The notes beneath the pieces are model-generated. The model saw nothing but the letters and a program-made list of their open reading frames with translations. It was not told where the DNA came from and did no database searches. A stretch of DNA of 64,000 bases from Chelonobacter oris (GTDB lineage Bacteria > Pseudomonadota > Gammaproteobacteria > Enterobacterales > Pasteurellaceae), in assembly GCF_000772535.1 (NCBI RefSeq), contig NZ_JSUM01000014.1:225523-289522 (forward strand). Direction: 5' to 3'. The translations under genes were made by a program, and so were the position numbers. Of the stretch, positions 20,615 through 29,954 are shown piece after piece (within the stretch, counting starts at the first letter, position 1; each line of letters opens with the position of its first letter).

Positions 20615-21196
20615 ATGAACGTTCGCTGGAATATGATTCTGATCGTGATAACCCTGAGTTTGCTCGGCTGGTATTACACCTTAAATCAGCAAGAGGAAAG
20701 CGCGCTGACCACCCGCATTCAGGCCGATAAAAGCCCGGATTATATTGCCAATCAAATGGAAACGACTCTCTATTCGCTCGACGGACGAAAACAATATGTC
20801 GCCAGCGCGGAACAGGTCGAATATTTTCAGCAAAGCGGCGACACCGTCTTTAAATCACCGGTGGTTTATCTGTTCGAAAGCGCCAAAAACAGCGATAATT
20901 TGGTGCGCAGCTGGAAACTGAGTGCCGATCAAGCAAAAATCACCAATGACAAAATGTTATACCTTGATAATAATGTGGCGATCGAAAGCTTATTGCCCGA
21001 AAGCAAGATTCACAGCCTTAAAACCTCAAGTGCGGTTGTCAATCTAACGACACAGGATATAACATCTGATACAATGGTCACTGTTGTCGGTCAAAGTTTC
21101 ACCACAACGGGAAAAAGCATGGCCGGAAATCTTCGTCAACAGATTGCAACGTTAAAAGAGCAGGTACAAACCCATTATGAAATTCAAAATAACTAA
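20615..21196 (+). CDS. lptC: LPS export protein LptC
   Basis: Bitopic inner-membrane protein that receives LPS from LptB2FG and hands it to LptA. The product is 193 aa with one N-terminal membrane helix (about residues 5-22) followed by a beta-jellyroll periplasmic domain containing TLYSLDGRKQYVASAEQVEYF. Promoter likely in the 20429-20614 gap. Its 3' end overlaps lptA by 20 bp. Confidence 0.94.
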   Translation: MNVRWNMILIVITLSLLGWYYTLNQQEESALTTRIQADKSPDYIANQMETTLYSLDGRKQYVASAEQVEYFQQSGDTVFKSPVVYLFESAKNSDNLVRSWKLSADQAKITNDKMLYLDNNVAIESLLPESKIHSLKTSSAVVNLTTQDITSDTMVTVVGQSFTTTGKSMAGNLRQQIATLKEQVQTHYEIQNN

Positions 21197-21689
21197 ACCG
21201 CTGGTATTATTCAGTGCGCTGTTGCTCTCTTTTTCAGCGTCGGCATTAAAAAGCGATACCCAACAACCGATTAATGTCAGCTCCGACAACCAATCGTTGG
21301 ATCTGGAAAACAACATCGTGACGTTTACCGATCACGTTGTGATTACGCAAGGATCGATTCTGATTCATGCCGATAAAGTGACGATTATCCGTCCTAACGC
21401 CAATGACGGCAACGGCAAAGAAAAAATCGACGCCAGCGGTAATCCGGTGACATTCCAACAACAGCTGGATAACGGCAAATTGATCAACGGCAGCGCCGGC
21501 AAAGTGAATTATGATCTAGGCGCACAATACTTAGTGCTGACCGGCAATGCCCGCCTGAAACAACAGGACAGCCGGATTGAAGCCGACGTTATCACCTATG
21601 ATGTGCAACAACAGAAAATGATCGCCAAAAACAGCGGCAAAGGGCGCGTTAAAACCGTTTTATATCCGTCGCAATTACAACAAAAATAA
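21177..21689 (+). CDS. lptA: Periplasmic LPS bridge protein LptA
   Basis: Polymerising beta-jellyroll protein that forms the periplasmic LPS bridge. The product is 170 aa with a signal peptide ending ...SFSASA|LKSD (about residue 23). OstA-type fold: INVSSDNQSLDLENNIVTFTDHVVITQGS, and the downstream LTGNARLKQQDSRIEADVITYD. It overlaps lptC by 20 bp and precedes lptB by 20 bp. Confidence 0.95.
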   Translation: MKFKITKPLVLFSALLLSFSASALKSDTQQPINVSSDNQSLDLENNIVTFTDHVVITQGSILIHADKVTIIRPNANDGNGKEKIDASGNPVTFQQQLDNGKLINGSAGKVNYDLGAQYLVLTGNARLKQQDSRIEADVITYDVQQQKMIAKNSGKGRVKTVLYPSQLQQK

Positions 21690-21709
21690 CAGGTTAAGGT
21701 TAATATTTC

Positions 21710-22435
21710 ATGTCTATTCTTACGGCGCAAAATTTGGCCAAATCCTATAAAGGACGACAAGTCGTACACAACGTGAGCCTGACAGTCAATTCCGGCGAAA
21801 TCGTCGGTTTGCTCGGCCCTAACGGCGCCGGCAAAACCACGACGTTTTATATGGTGGTCGGTTTAGTCAAAAACGATCACGGTACAATTAAAATCGATGA
21901 ACAGGACATTACCCTGTTACCGATGCATAACCGCGCACAACAGGGGATCGGCTACCTGCCGCAGGAAGCCTCGATTTTCCGTCGTCTGAGTGTTTATGAC
22001 AACCTGATGGCGGTGCTGGAAATCCGCAAAGATCTGAACGGCAAACAGCGCCAACAACGGGCGGAAGAGCTTATCGACGAATTCCACATCGATCATATCC
22101 GCAATAATCTGGGGCAATCCTTGTCCGGCGGCGAACGCCGTCGCGTTGAAATTGCACGGGCATTGGCAGTGAATCCGAAATTTATTCTGCTGGACGAACC
22201 GTTTGCCGGCGTGGATCCGATTTCGGTGATTGATATTAAAAAAATTATTCTGCATCTGAAAGATCGCGGTTTGGGTGTGCTGATTACCGATCACAACGTG
22301 CGAGAAACACTGGACGTCTGCGAACGGGCATACATTGTCAGCGCCGGTAACATGATCGCCACCGGAACCCCGAGAGAAATTTTGGAAAATGAAGATGTGA
22401 AACGGGTTTATTTGGGCGATCAGTTCAAATTATAA
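21710..22435 (+). CDS. lptB: LPS export ABC transporter ATPase LptB
   Basis: Cytoplasmic ATPase dimer that drives LPS extraction by LptFG. The product is 241 aa. Walker [11 protein letters not shown] (about 36-45), Q-loop [17 protein letters not shown], signature [15 protein letters not shown] and Walker [14 protein letters not shown] are intact. In E. coli lptB is followed by rpoN and hpf; here ptsN follows after 33 bp. Confidence 0.97.
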   Translation: MSILTAQNLAKSYKGRQVVHNVSLTVNSGEIVGLLGPNGAGKTTTFYMVVGLVKNDHGTIKIDEQDITLLPMHNRAQQGIGYLPQEASIFRRLSVYDNLMAVLEIRKDLNGKQRQQRAEELIDEFHIDHIRNNLGQSLSGGERRRVEIARALAVNPKFILLDEPFAGVDPISVIDIKKIILHLKDRGLGVLITDHNVRETLDVCERAYIVSAGNMIATGTPREILENEDVKRVYLGDQFKL

Positions 22436-22468
22436 TCCCGTTTGTTCCGCAAGAGGGAGGACATATTA

Positions 22469-22987
22469 ATGAAGTTTACTCATCTACTCACATCAGACAA
22501 TATTCGCCAAGGCGTCATGGCCTCAAGCAAAAAACGTGTGCTTGAAATATTGAGCGAAATAGTCACCGCCCAAACCGGCGGCGAAACACAGATTTGCTTT
22601 GAAACGCTATGCGAACGGGAAAAGGTCGGCTGTACCGCACTTGGCAACGGTCTTGCCTTACCGCACGCCAAACTCCCGGAAGGCAGCAAACCCATTGCTA
22701 TTTTTTTGCAGTTGGTTAATCCGATTGATTACAAAGCCTTGGATAATCGAGCGGTAGACTTAGTCTTTGCGCTGTTTATTCCGGAAAATCTCTGCGCCAA
22801 CTGCAAACCGCTATTGCCTGAAATCGCTAAAAAATTAAACAATAAAACGCTGATCAAACAGTTGCGTGCCGCACAAAGTGAAGAGGAAATCTGGAATATT
22901 TTCGCCAAACTGGATTTACACGAAGAACAAGACGGCTCGCCTACCGATCCGCAGCCTGAACACTCAGCGGAACACGCCGCCGCATAA
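22469..22987 (+). CDS. ptsN: Nitrogen-type PTS enzyme IIA (EIIA-Ntr)
   Basis: Phospho-acceptor regulatory protein of the PTS-Ntr branch, which in relatives controls potassium transport and other targets according to its phosphorylation state. The product is 172 aa; the PTS EIIA type-2 domain includes the phosphorylation-site His in [12 protein letters not shown] (about residue 70). ATG 22469 follows a strong GGGAGG; a TTG at 22442 would extend it but has no support. The C-terminal tail is acidic and low-complexity ([25 protein letters not shown]). It is followed by rapZ; rpoN, hpf and npr are all missing from this neighbourhood. Confidence 0.92.
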   Translation: MKFTHLLTSDNIRQGVMASSKKRVLEILSEIVTAQTGGETQICFETLCEREKVGCTALGNGLALPHAKLPEGSKPIAIFLQLVNPIDYKALDNRAVDLVFALFIPENLCANCKPLLPEIAKKLNNKTLIKQLRAAQSEEEIWNIFAKLDLHEEQDGSPTDPQPEHSAEHAAA

Positions 22988-23007
22988 TCGGAATTAATGA
23001 GGGGAAT

Positions 23008-23865
23008 ATGGAACTGATTATCGTCAGCGGACGCTCCGGATCCGGTAAATCCGTAGCGTTACGCGCACTCGAAGATATCGGTTATTATTGTATCGATAAT
23101 CTGCCGCTTGCCTTATTTGCTCAATCGGTTGAAATCCTGACCCAAAAACAAGAGGCTGTCGCAATCAGTGTCGATATTCGTAATATGTCCGATTCCCCTG
23201 TGCAACTGGATCGTATCTTACAAAACCTTCCCGCTGAAATCCATGTAAAAATGATTTTCCTGGATTGCGATGCGGGCACACTGATTCGGCGCTACAGCGA
23301 CAGCCGCCGCCTTCACCCGCTCTCGGTAAAAAATGTCACGCTTGAAACAGCGATAGCACTCGAACGAGAATTATTAGAGCCTTTGTTCCAACAAGCCGAT
23401 TTAGTGTTGGATACCTCATCTATTTCCACACATGAGCTGGCTGAAAAACTACGCCACTTCCTGCGTGGAAAATCGGATAAAGAATTGAATATCGTCTTTG
23501 AATCCTTTGGTTTCAAATACGGCATTCCACTTGATGCCGATTATGTTTTTGACGTTCGTTTTTTACCGAACCCGCACTGGGATCCTGCGCTACGCCCAAT
23601 GACCGGACTGGACGAAGCGGTTATTGATTTTCTGAATCGACATAATGAGGTGCATAATTTTATCTACACCACCCGTAATTATATCGAAACCTGGCTGCCC
23701 TTGCTGGAACAGAATAACCGCAGTTATTTGACAGTCGCTATCGGCTGCACCGGCGGCAAACACCGCTCAGTCTATATAGCCCAACAGTTGGGCGAATATT
23801 TCTTAGGGCGCGGTAAAAAAGTACAAATCCAGCACACTTCACTCAGTAAACATAAATCCCCATAA
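23008..23865 (+). CDS. rapZ: RNase adapter protein RapZ
   Basis: Binds glucosamine-6-phosphate-responsive small RNAs and guides RNase E in enterics, tuning GlmS and thereby envelope precursor supply. The product is 285 aa. Walker A GRSGSGKS lies at residues 8-15 with the nucleotide-binding DIRNMSD downstream; the C-terminal domain has [24 protein letters not shown] and the conserved [13 protein letters not shown]. It follows ptsN by 20 bp. Whether GlmY/GlmZ-type RNAs exist in this organism cannot be judged here. Confidence 0.95.
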   Translation: MELIIVSGRSGSGKSVALRALEDIGYYCIDNLPLALFAQSVEILTQKQEAVAISVDIRNMSDSPVQLDRILQNLPAEIHVKMIFLDCDAGTLIRRYSDSRRLHPLSVKNVTLETAIALERELLEPLFQQADLVLDTSSISTHELAEKLRHFLRGKSDKELNIVFESFGFKYGIPLDADYVFDVRFLPNPHWDPALRPMTGLDEAVIDFLNRHNEVHNFIYTTRNYIETWLPLLEQNNRSYLTVAIGCTGGKHRSVYIAQQLGEYFLGRGKKVQIQHTSLSKHKSP

Positions 23866-23872
23866 CCATTAC

Positions 23873-23949
23873 GAATGTGTAGCTCAGCCGGATAGAGCAA
23901 TCCCCTCCTAAGGGATAGGTCGGCGGTTCGAATCCGCCCACATTCGCCA
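23873..23949 (+). tRNA. tRNA-Arg (anticodon CCT)
   Basis: 77-nt cloverleaf: acceptor GAATGTG/CACATTC, D-arm GCTC...GAGC, anticodon stem ATCCC/GGGAT with loop CTCCTAA (anticodon CCT, reads AGG), T-arm GGCGG-TTCGAAT-CCGCC, and an encoded CCA end. It lies 7 bp after the rapZ stop. Confidence 0.97.
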
Positions 23950-24105
23950 TCATATAAATCTACTCTATTTTTGATTTAACATCGGTTTTGTGATGATTGC
24001 CCTCTCTTTTTGATTTTACTCCTGATAAAATACGCGCCATCTGATTTTACCGATCGCAATAGGTTTACCGAACCGATTGGTCACAATCTGATTTTAAATA
24101 TGATG

Positions 24106-24139
24106 ACTCTCTTGCTTTGCCGGAGAGTTTTTCCTTTTA
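24106..24139 (+). terminator. Terminator-like hairpin upstream of dcuB
   Basis: ACTCTC (24106-24111) and GAGAGT (24123-24128) flank an 11-nt loop, followed by TTTTTCCTTTT. It ends about 25 bp before the dcuB ATG, so it could end the rapZ/tRNA transcript or act as an attenuator of dcuB. Confidence 0.45.
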
Positions 24140-24161
24140 TAACTAAAATGATGGAGCAGTT

Positions 24162-25475
24162 ATGTTTCTATTACAATTTGCCATAGTATTACTATGTATT
24201 TTAATCGGTGCCCGCATCGGCGGAATCGGTTTGGGAGTCATGGGGGGAGTCGGCTTGGCCATTTTAGCCTTCGGCTTCAATTTACAACCTACCAGCCCGC
24301 CAATCGATGTCATGTTGATGATTATGGCCGTTGTGTCTGCCGCCGCCGCCATGCAGGCAGCCGGTGGGTTAAACTACATGATTCAAATTGCCACTCGCAT
24401 CTTGCGCAAAAACCCAAAATACATCACTTTCATCGCCCCTGCGGTAACTTACATCTTTACCGTACTGGCCGGAACCGGGCACGTTGCCTATTCGGTATTG
24501 CCGGTGATTGCGGAAGTCAGCCGTTATAACGGTATCCGCCCTTCCCGTCCGTTATCGATGGCGGTCATTGCCTCACAGTTTGCAATTGTTGCCAGCCCGA
24601 TTGCGGCGGCAGTGGTTGCGATGGTAGCCTATCTTGAGCCGCAAGGCATTACGTTGACCAATGTGCTCAGCGTTACCGTGCCGTCAACGATTTTAGGAAT
24701 TGCACTGGCCTGTGTTTTTGTTAATAAAATGGGCAAAGAACTGAAGGACGATCCCCACTATCAGCGCTTATTGCAAGATCCAAAATATGTACAGAAAAAT
24801 GCGGTCAAACTGGACGTAGAAAATATGGAAATCAGCAAAACGGCCAAACTGTCTGTGACACTGTTCCTGTTTGGTGCATTATTGGTGGTCATTATGGGTG
24901 CATTCCCTGAATTACGACCGCACTTTGACGGTAAAGCGATGGGCATGGCACATACCATCGAAATTATCATGCTGACGATTGCCGCATTAATTGTCGTCAT
25001 CTGCAAACCTGACGGCAACGAGATCACCCAAGGCTCGGTTTTCCATGCCGGTATGCGGGCGATTGTGGCGATTTTCGGGATTGCCTGGCTGGGCGACACC
25101 TTAATGGGCGCACACAGCAGCGAAGTCAAAGAGATGGTTTCCGGTTTGGTTGAGTTTGCCCCTTGGACTTTCGCTTTTGCTTTGTTTGCTCTGTCGGTCA
25201 TGGTCAACAGCCAAGGCGCAACCGTTGCGGTATTAGTGCCGTTGGGAATCCTGCTCGGCTTACCGCCCGAAGTGATTATCGCCACCTTTGTTGCGGTTAA
25301 CGGGTACTTCTTTATCCCGAACTACGGGCCGATTATTGCTTCTATCGATTTTGATACCACCGGCACTACCCGTATCGGCAAATTTATCTTTAATCACAGC
25401 TTTATGCTTCCCGGCTTATTAAGCATGATTTTCAGCCTGATCTTTGGCTTTGTGTTTGCCGGCATTTTCCTATAA
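24162..25475 (+). CDS. dcuB: Anaerobic C4-dicarboxylate transporter (DcuB type)
   Basis: Inner-membrane exchanger for fumarate/malate in and succinate out during fumarate respiration. The product is 437 aa with about 10-12 hydrophobic segments. It contains [29 protein letters not shown] and the C-terminal [30 protein letters not shown] block typical of the DcuA/DcuB family. Length lies between E. coli DcuA (433) and DcuB (446); I favour DcuB as the form usual in Pasteurellaceae, but DcuA cannot be excluded. GGAG lies 7 nt before the ATG. I looked for an FNR box upstream and found no good TTGAT-N4-ATCAA match. Confidence 0.88.
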   Translation: MFLLQFAIVLLCILIGARIGGIGLGVMGGVGLAILAFGFNLQPTSPPIDVMLMIMAVVSAAAAMQAAGGLNYMIQIATRILRKNPKYITFIAPAVTYIFTVLAGTGHVAYSVLPVIAEVSRYNGIRPSRPLSMAVIASQFAIVASPIAAAVVAMVAYLEPQGITLTNVLSVTVPSTILGIALACVFVNKMGKELKDDPHYQRLLQDPKYVQKNAVKLDVENMEISKTAKLSVTLFLFGALLVVIMGAFPELRPHFDGKAMGMAHTIEIIMLTIAALIVVICKPDGNEITQGSVFHAGMRAIVAIFGIAWLGDTLMGAHSSEVKEMVSGLVEFAPWTFAFALFALSVMVNSQGATVAVLVPLGILLGLPPEVIIATFVAVNGYFFIPNYGPIIASIDFDTTGTTRIGKFIFNHSFMLPGLLSMIFSLIFGFVFAGIFL

Positions 25476-25482
25476 CCCACTC

Positions 25483-25514
25483 AAGCTATACCGCATTTTT
25501 GCGGTATAGCTTTT
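25483..25514. terminator. Strong terminator between convergent dcuB and arcB
   Basis: A perfect 13-bp stem (25483-25495 with 25500-25512) with a TTTT loop and TTTT on the plus side. The other strand also has a usable, weaker A/T flank. Confidence 0.8.
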
Positions 25515-25524
25515 ACTGCGATAT

Positions 25525-27870
25525 TTAACGACTCTCCACCCACGTTTTCAATGCCGCCAAAGATGGTTGCCACTCCTCTTTCATCATGGCAATCCAGCGG
25601 GCAATATTTTCTTCCCATTGCGGCGAATCCTCATGCTGCGCCGATTCTGCGACCTCACGAATATCGTTTAATCCGATTGAAGCGGCTGCACCTTTTATTT
25701 TATGCGCATCTTCCGCAACCGCTCTTTTTTGCGACACATCCGATTGATAACGGCGATAATGCCCGTCCAGTTCATGCAAATAACCCGGCATCAGTTGTTC
25801 AAACAGCTCGATACTTTTCAGTACGGTTGCTTTTCCCAGCAGATCCAATAATTCATTAAGTAACGGATAATCAAAGCGCATGGTATCGTTTTTATTTTCA
25901 ACAGTATGCAACGGCGCCGACGGCAAAATCGCTTCTTCATCGCCAAACAAGCGTTTCAGCGTACTATTCAGCGCTTCCAGCGCCAATGGTTTGGACAATA
26001 CATCATCCATACCTTGCTGCAAATAGTGATTTTTGTTATTCATCACATTTGCCGTCAGCGCCACCAATGGCGGCAGATACGCAATTTCATCCTGTTGATA
26101 TTGTCGGCGCAATGCCATTGCCACGTCAAAACCGGACATATCCGGCAATTGGATATCCAATAACAATAAATCATAGGCATTTTGATGAAATTTTTGTAGC
26201 GCTTGTTCTCCGGTCATCGCCACATCCACATGGTAGCCCAATTTTTCCAAAATGGATTTGGCAACAATAATATTCACTTCAATATCTTCAACCAACAAAA
26301 TATTCAACGGTTGGCTTAGTGGCAGTACTTCAGCATCGGCTTCCGTCTCGACTTGCTGCGCCTTGATATGCAAGGTAAACGTTGTACCGATATTTTCTGC
26401 GCTCTCCACCGTCAGATCGCCGGACATCAGAGATGCAATCTGTTTGGATACCGCCAAACCGATTCCGCTGCCTAAGGCACGCATGTTATCTTGTGATTTC
26501 ACTTGATAATACATCGTGAAAATATTGTTCAATTCCGCCTGCGGAATCCCGATACCGCTATCACTGATTTTAAAACACAACCCGTCACTGCCCGTTCTGG
26601 ACACCGACAGTTTTACCCAGCCTTGCTTGGTAAATTTGACCGCATTACTGATCAGATTCCACAGCACCTGATTGAGACGAATCGCATCAACTAGAATCCA
26701 ATTCGGTAAATCATTGTCCAACTTCATTTCAAACCGCAGGTTTTTCTGCATTGCCATCACTGAGGCAATATTATTGATATCATTCAGTAAATGATTGAAA
26801 TCACATTCTTTTTCAAACAATTCGATTCGATGTGTTTCAATTTTCTCCAAATCGACCAAGTCATTGAAAATATGCCCCAACGACACCGCACTGACTTTAA
26901 TCGTCTGAAGATAATTTCGTTGCTGCTCATTTAATGTGCCGTCCAATAGAATTCTACTCAGCCCGATAATGCCGTTCAACGGGGTTTTCAATTCATGACT
27001 GATCGTCGTCATCAAGTTGGTTTTGTCACGGCTGTTCTTCTCAATGGCTTCGCGATAACTGGTTCGCTCGGTAATATCCCTGCCAAAGCCGATAATAATA
27101 TTCTGTTTGCTGACTTTATCGTAATAAGGCACTTTTAAAATTTCAAAACACGCCGTTTTGCCGTCAGGGTAGTACAGCCATTGTTCGTAACGTAATCCCT
27201 GTTGTTGCCTGCTGACCTGCCGATCACTGTTGACCGCTCTTTTGGCTGCTTGTTCGCTATAGAGATCAAAAGGAGTCAGCCGGACAAGTTCTTCGAGTGT
27301 CTTCCCGGTTAATTTTTCCATCGCTTTATTTGCCCCGAGAAAACGATGATCCTCCCCTCGGTAAAAGACCAGATCCGGCGAAGCGTCAAAGAAAGAACGC
27401 AATAACTGGGCACTTTGTTCCAATTCCAACTGGATACGGCTCCGTTCCTTAATTTCCTGCTCCAGATGCAGCAGTGCCGAGGTCAGCTCCTGTTCGGCTT
27501 TGGCTCGCTCATCAATCTCACGGCTCAAAAGCAAATTTTTCTTATTCAATTCTTGATTTAATTGATAATCCTGCATGCGTAACGTTTTTAACTGGATCAG
27601 TGTTTTTTCCAGCCCCTGCCGCGCCAGCTCGAGTTTTTCCACAATCACCAAGAAAAAATAAATCACAAACGGTGCCGAACACAGCCCGAAAATTACCGAG
27701 CGCAGAATGTCCCCCCAATCCAGCGATCCGGTGAACCATAACGTACTTCCTGCCTGAATCAACAGTGCGTAAATCGCCAGAATTACCAATCCCAACAAAG
27801 AGAATTTGATCTTGCCGATACGGATAATCCAATCAATATAATTTTGTAGATAGGTTTTAACGTTTTTCAT
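25525..27870 (-). CDS. arcB: Aerobic respiration control sensor kinase ArcB (full tripartite form)
   Basis: Hybrid sensor kinase that phosphorylates ArcA under low-oxygen conditions. The product is 781 aa and aligns almost without gaps to E. coli numbering: two membrane helices (about 23-43 and 57-77), coiled coil (80-150), PAS domain (about 155-270), kinase His292 in SHELKTPLNG, ATPase motifs NAVKF and GSGIGLAV, receiver Asp572 in LLLLDIQLPD, and HPt His723 in DAHKIKGAA. Cys241 is kept (TACFEILK), but the position of Cys180 is Ala (FLGANKAM). A receiver domain is present, which I recall H. influenzae ArcB to lack. The gene is monocistronic, with terminators on both sides. Confidence 0.95.
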   Translation of the reverse strand: MKNVKTYLQNYIDWIIRIGKIKFSLLGLVILAIYALLIQAGSTLWFTGSLDWGDILRSVIFGLCSAPFVIYFFLVIVEKLELARQGLEKTLIQLKTLRMQDYQLNQELNKKNLLLSREIDERAKAEQELTSALLHLEQEIKERSRIQLELEQSAQLLRSFFDASPDLVFYRGEDHRFLGANKAMEKLTGKTLEELVRLTPFDLYSEQAAKRAVNSDRQVSRQQQGLRYEQWLYYPDGKTACFEILKVPYYDKVSKQNIIIGFGRDITERTSYREAIEKNSRDKTNLMTTISHELKTPLNGIIGLSRILLDGTLNEQQRNYLQTIKVSAVSLGHIFNDLVDLEKIETHRIELFEKECDFNHLLNDINNIASVMAMQKNLRFEMKLDNDLPNWILVDAIRLNQVLWNLISNAVKFTKQGWVKLSVSRTGSDGLCFKISDSGIGIPQAELNNIFTMYYQVKSQDNMRALGSGIGLAVSKQIASLMSGDLTVESAENIGTTFTLHIKAQQVETEADAEVLPLSQPLNILLVEDIEVNIIVAKSILEKLGYHVDVAMTGEQALQKFHQNAYDLLLLDIQLPDMSGFDVAMALRRQYQQDEIAYLPPLVALTANVMNNKNHYLQQGMDDVLSKPLALEALNSTLKRLFGDEEAILPSAPLHTVENKNDTMRFDYPLLNELLDLLGKATVLKSIELFEQLMPGYLHELDGHYRRYQSDVSQKRAVAEDAHKIKGAAASIGLNDIREVAESAQHEDSPQWEENIARWIAMMKEEWQPSLAALKTWVESR

Positions 27871-27935
27871 AATCTCGTTTCACTAAGGCAAAGTGCGGTT
27901 CTGATCCCGATCGCATGATCGTCATCGAATATTTC

Positions 27936-27961
27936 AAAAAAGGCGGATATCATATCCGCCT
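27936..27961 (-). terminator. Terminator after purC
   Basis: Read on the minus strand, AGGCGGATAT and ATATCCGCCT form a 10-bp stem (27952-27961 and 27941-27950) followed by TTTTTT. It lies 36 bp after the purC stop. Confidence 0.8.
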
Positions 27962-27996
27962 GCTTTAATTACTGAACATCAATCTGCCGTTAACGT

Positions 27997-28857
27997 TTAT
28001 TTGGTCAATAAATCCAACGCTTCCTGATATTTATCAACGGTTTTTTGAATGATGTCCGCCGGTACTTTCGGTGCGGGCGCTTGTTTATTCCACCCGCTTT
28101 GCTCCAGCCAGTCACGAATAAACTGTTTGTCGAACGACGGCGGATTCGTGCCTTCCCGATAATGTTCAATCGCCCAAAAACGGCTGGAATCCGGTGTCAG
28201 AACCTCGTCCATCAGGGTCAAAACACCGTCTTTATCCAGCCCGAATTCAAATTTGGTATCGCAGATAATAATCCCTTTGCTCAAGGCATAATCCGCCGCT
28301 GTACGGTAAAGTTCGATGGCTTTACCTTTTACTTCGGCAGCCAGCTCTTTACCGATTAATTGTTCACACTGGCGATAACTGATATTTTCATCATGATCCC
28401 CGACTGCCGCTTTGCTGGACGGTGTAAAAATCGGCTCAGGCAATTTACTGGCTTCTTGCAAGCCCTGCGGCAATTGTAAACCGCAAATCGTACCGCTTGC
28501 CCGGTAATCTTTCAGACCGCTTCCGGTTAAATAACCGCGTACAATCGATTCTATTTTGATCGGCGTAAGGCGCTTGCAAACCACCGCACGATGCTCAATT
28601 TGCTCCGCCTGCGCTTCGGGCAAAACATCATAAACCGTATCGCCGGTAAAATGATTCGGCATAATATGTGCCAACTGTTTAAACCAAAAATTGGAAATTT
28701 GCGTCAAAATTTCGCCTTTGCCGGGAATCGGATCATCTAAAATCACATCAAATGCCGATAAACGATCCGTCGCTACCATCAGCATTCTTTCCCCATCAAT
28801 CTCATAAAGATCACGCACTTTGCCCGAATAAATTTTCTTTAAACCGATTTGTTGCAT
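27997..28857 (-). CDS. purC: SAICAR synthetase
   Basis: Joins CAIR and aspartate with ATP to make SAICAR in purine synthesis. The product is 286 aa, longer than E. coli PurC (237 aa), and resembles the longer yeast-like class found in Pasteurellaceae and many beta/gamma-proteobacteria. Features: KIYSGKVRDLYEI near the N-terminus, DRLSAFDVILDDPIPGKG, VVCKRLTPIKIESIVRGYLTGSG, and DTKFEFGLD. ATG 28857 gives the family start (MQQIGLKKIYSGK); the frame stays open 23 codons upstream but with no matching N-terminus. No clear PurR box seen upstream; an uptake sequence lies at about 28920. Confidence 0.94.
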   Translation of the reverse strand: MQQIGLKKIYSGKVRDLYEIDGERMLMVATDRLSAFDVILDDPIPGKGEILTQISNFWFKQLAHIMPNHFTGDTVYDVLPEAQAEQIEHRAVVCKRLTPIKIESIVRGYLTGSGLKDYRASGTICGLQLPQGLQEASKLPEPIFTPSSKAAVGDHDENISYRQCEQLIGKELAAEVKGKAIELYRTAADYALSKGIIICDTKFEFGLDKDGVLTLMDEVLTPDSSRFWAIEHYREGTNPPSFDKQFIRDWLEQSGWNKQAPAPKVPADIIQKTVDKYQEALDLLTK

Positions 28858-28954
28858 TGCCTTGTCCCGCCTCAGTAAGTTCCGTATCAATAATCCGTTT
28901 TTATTGTAACGCACTTTAAACCGCACTTTGCACTATATTTTTATCTTAAACAAT

Positions 28955-28985
28955 AAAAAAGCCATATTTCTATGAAATATGGCTT
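28955..28985 (-). terminator. Terminator at the end of the dcw cluster (after lpxC)
   Basis: On the minus strand AAGCCATATTTC-ATA-GAAATATGGCTT (12-bp stem, 28959-28985) runs into TTTTTT. It is the first strong terminator seen downstream of mraZ on this strand. Confidence 0.85.
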
Positions 28986-29002
28986 CTAAATCAAACATCA
29001 GG

Positions 29003-29920
29003 TTAGATCATAATTTGTGCAGGCACCAAGTAGCCTTGCGGTATTTTTTCTTCATTGGTAAACGTTACATATTCCCAAGCTTCCTGATCAGTCAATACCG
29101 CTCTTAACAGCTTATTATTCAAACCGTGACCGGATTTATACGCTTTGAAAGCACCGATAATATTGTGGCTTGCCATATATAAATCACCGACGGCATCGAG
29201 CAATTTATGACGCACCAATTCATCTTTAAAACGTAATCCGTCTTCATTCAAAATGCGGTAGTCATCCAGTACAATAGCATTATCCAAGCTGCCGCCCAAC
29301 GCTAAACCTTGCGATTGCAGATACTCAATATCTTTCATAAAGCCAAAAGTTCGGGCACGGCTGATCTGTTGAATAAATGCTTGGGTTGAGAAGTCCAATT
29401 GATAATTCGTCACGTCACCGGAAATCGCCGGATGTTTAAAATCAATCGTGAAATCCAAATAAAAACCATTGTAAGGTTTAAATTCCGCCCATTTGTCACC
29501 GTCTTCGACCCGAACCGGTTTCTTAATGCGGATAAACTTTTTCGCCGCCGCCTGTTCTTCAATGCCGGTATCCAACAACAAATAAATAAATGGTGCCGCA
29601 CTACCGTCCATAATCGGAATTTCAGGCGCATCAACCTCAATAATGATATTGTCGATTCCCAAAGCTGCTAATGCCGAGTTGATATGCTCAACAGTAGAAA
29701 CCCGAACGCCGTCGTCATTGACCAAGCAAGTACACAACATCGTGTCGCGAATCGCATCCGCTTTCGCGACAAAGCTCACCGGCGGATTAAGATCGGTACG
29801 ACAGTAGATCACCCCCGTATTCACTTCGGCAGGACGCATCGTCAGCGTTACTTTTTTCCCGCTGTGCAAACCGATTCCGGTCACTTTTACACTCTGTTTT
29901 AATGTTCTTTGTTTCAACAT
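29003..29920 (-). CDS. lpxC: UDP-3-O-acyl-N-acetylglucosamine deacetylase LpxC
   Basis: Zinc enzyme for the committed step of lipid A synthesis. The product is 305 aa. Zinc ligands are recognisable in [11 protein letters not shown] (His79 region) and in [10 protein letters not shown] (His238/Asp242 region); the catalytic His lies in [19 protein letters not shown]. It is the last gene of the dcw cluster, 34 bp after ftsZ. The C-terminal tail that marks E. coli LpxC for FtsH degradation is different here (ends LVPAQIMI), so the same proteolytic control cannot be assumed. Confidence 0.97.
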   Translation of the reverse strand: MLKQRTLKQSVKVTGIGLHSGKKVTLTMRPAEVNTGVIYCRTDLNPPVSFVAKADAIRDTMLCTCLVNDDGVRVSTVEHINSALAALGIDNIIIEVDAPEIPIMDGSAAPFIYLLLDTGIEEQAAAKKFIRIKKPVRVEDGDKWAEFKPYNGFYLDFTIDFKHPAISGDVTNYQLDFSTQAFIQQISRARTFGFMKDIEYLQSQGLALGGSLDNAIVLDDYRILNEDGLRFKDELVRHKLLDAVGDLYMASHNIIGAFKAYKSGHGLNNKLLRAVLTDQEAWEYVTFTNEEKIPQGYLVPAQIMI

Positions 29921-29954
29921 AATTTAAGTACCTTTTCAAGATACAGCGCCGCCC

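Noticed and set aside
23950..24161. FNR or CRP site upstream of dcuB
   Set aside because: TTGAT...ATC-like strings occur but with 5-bp spacing or several mismatches; too weak to list.
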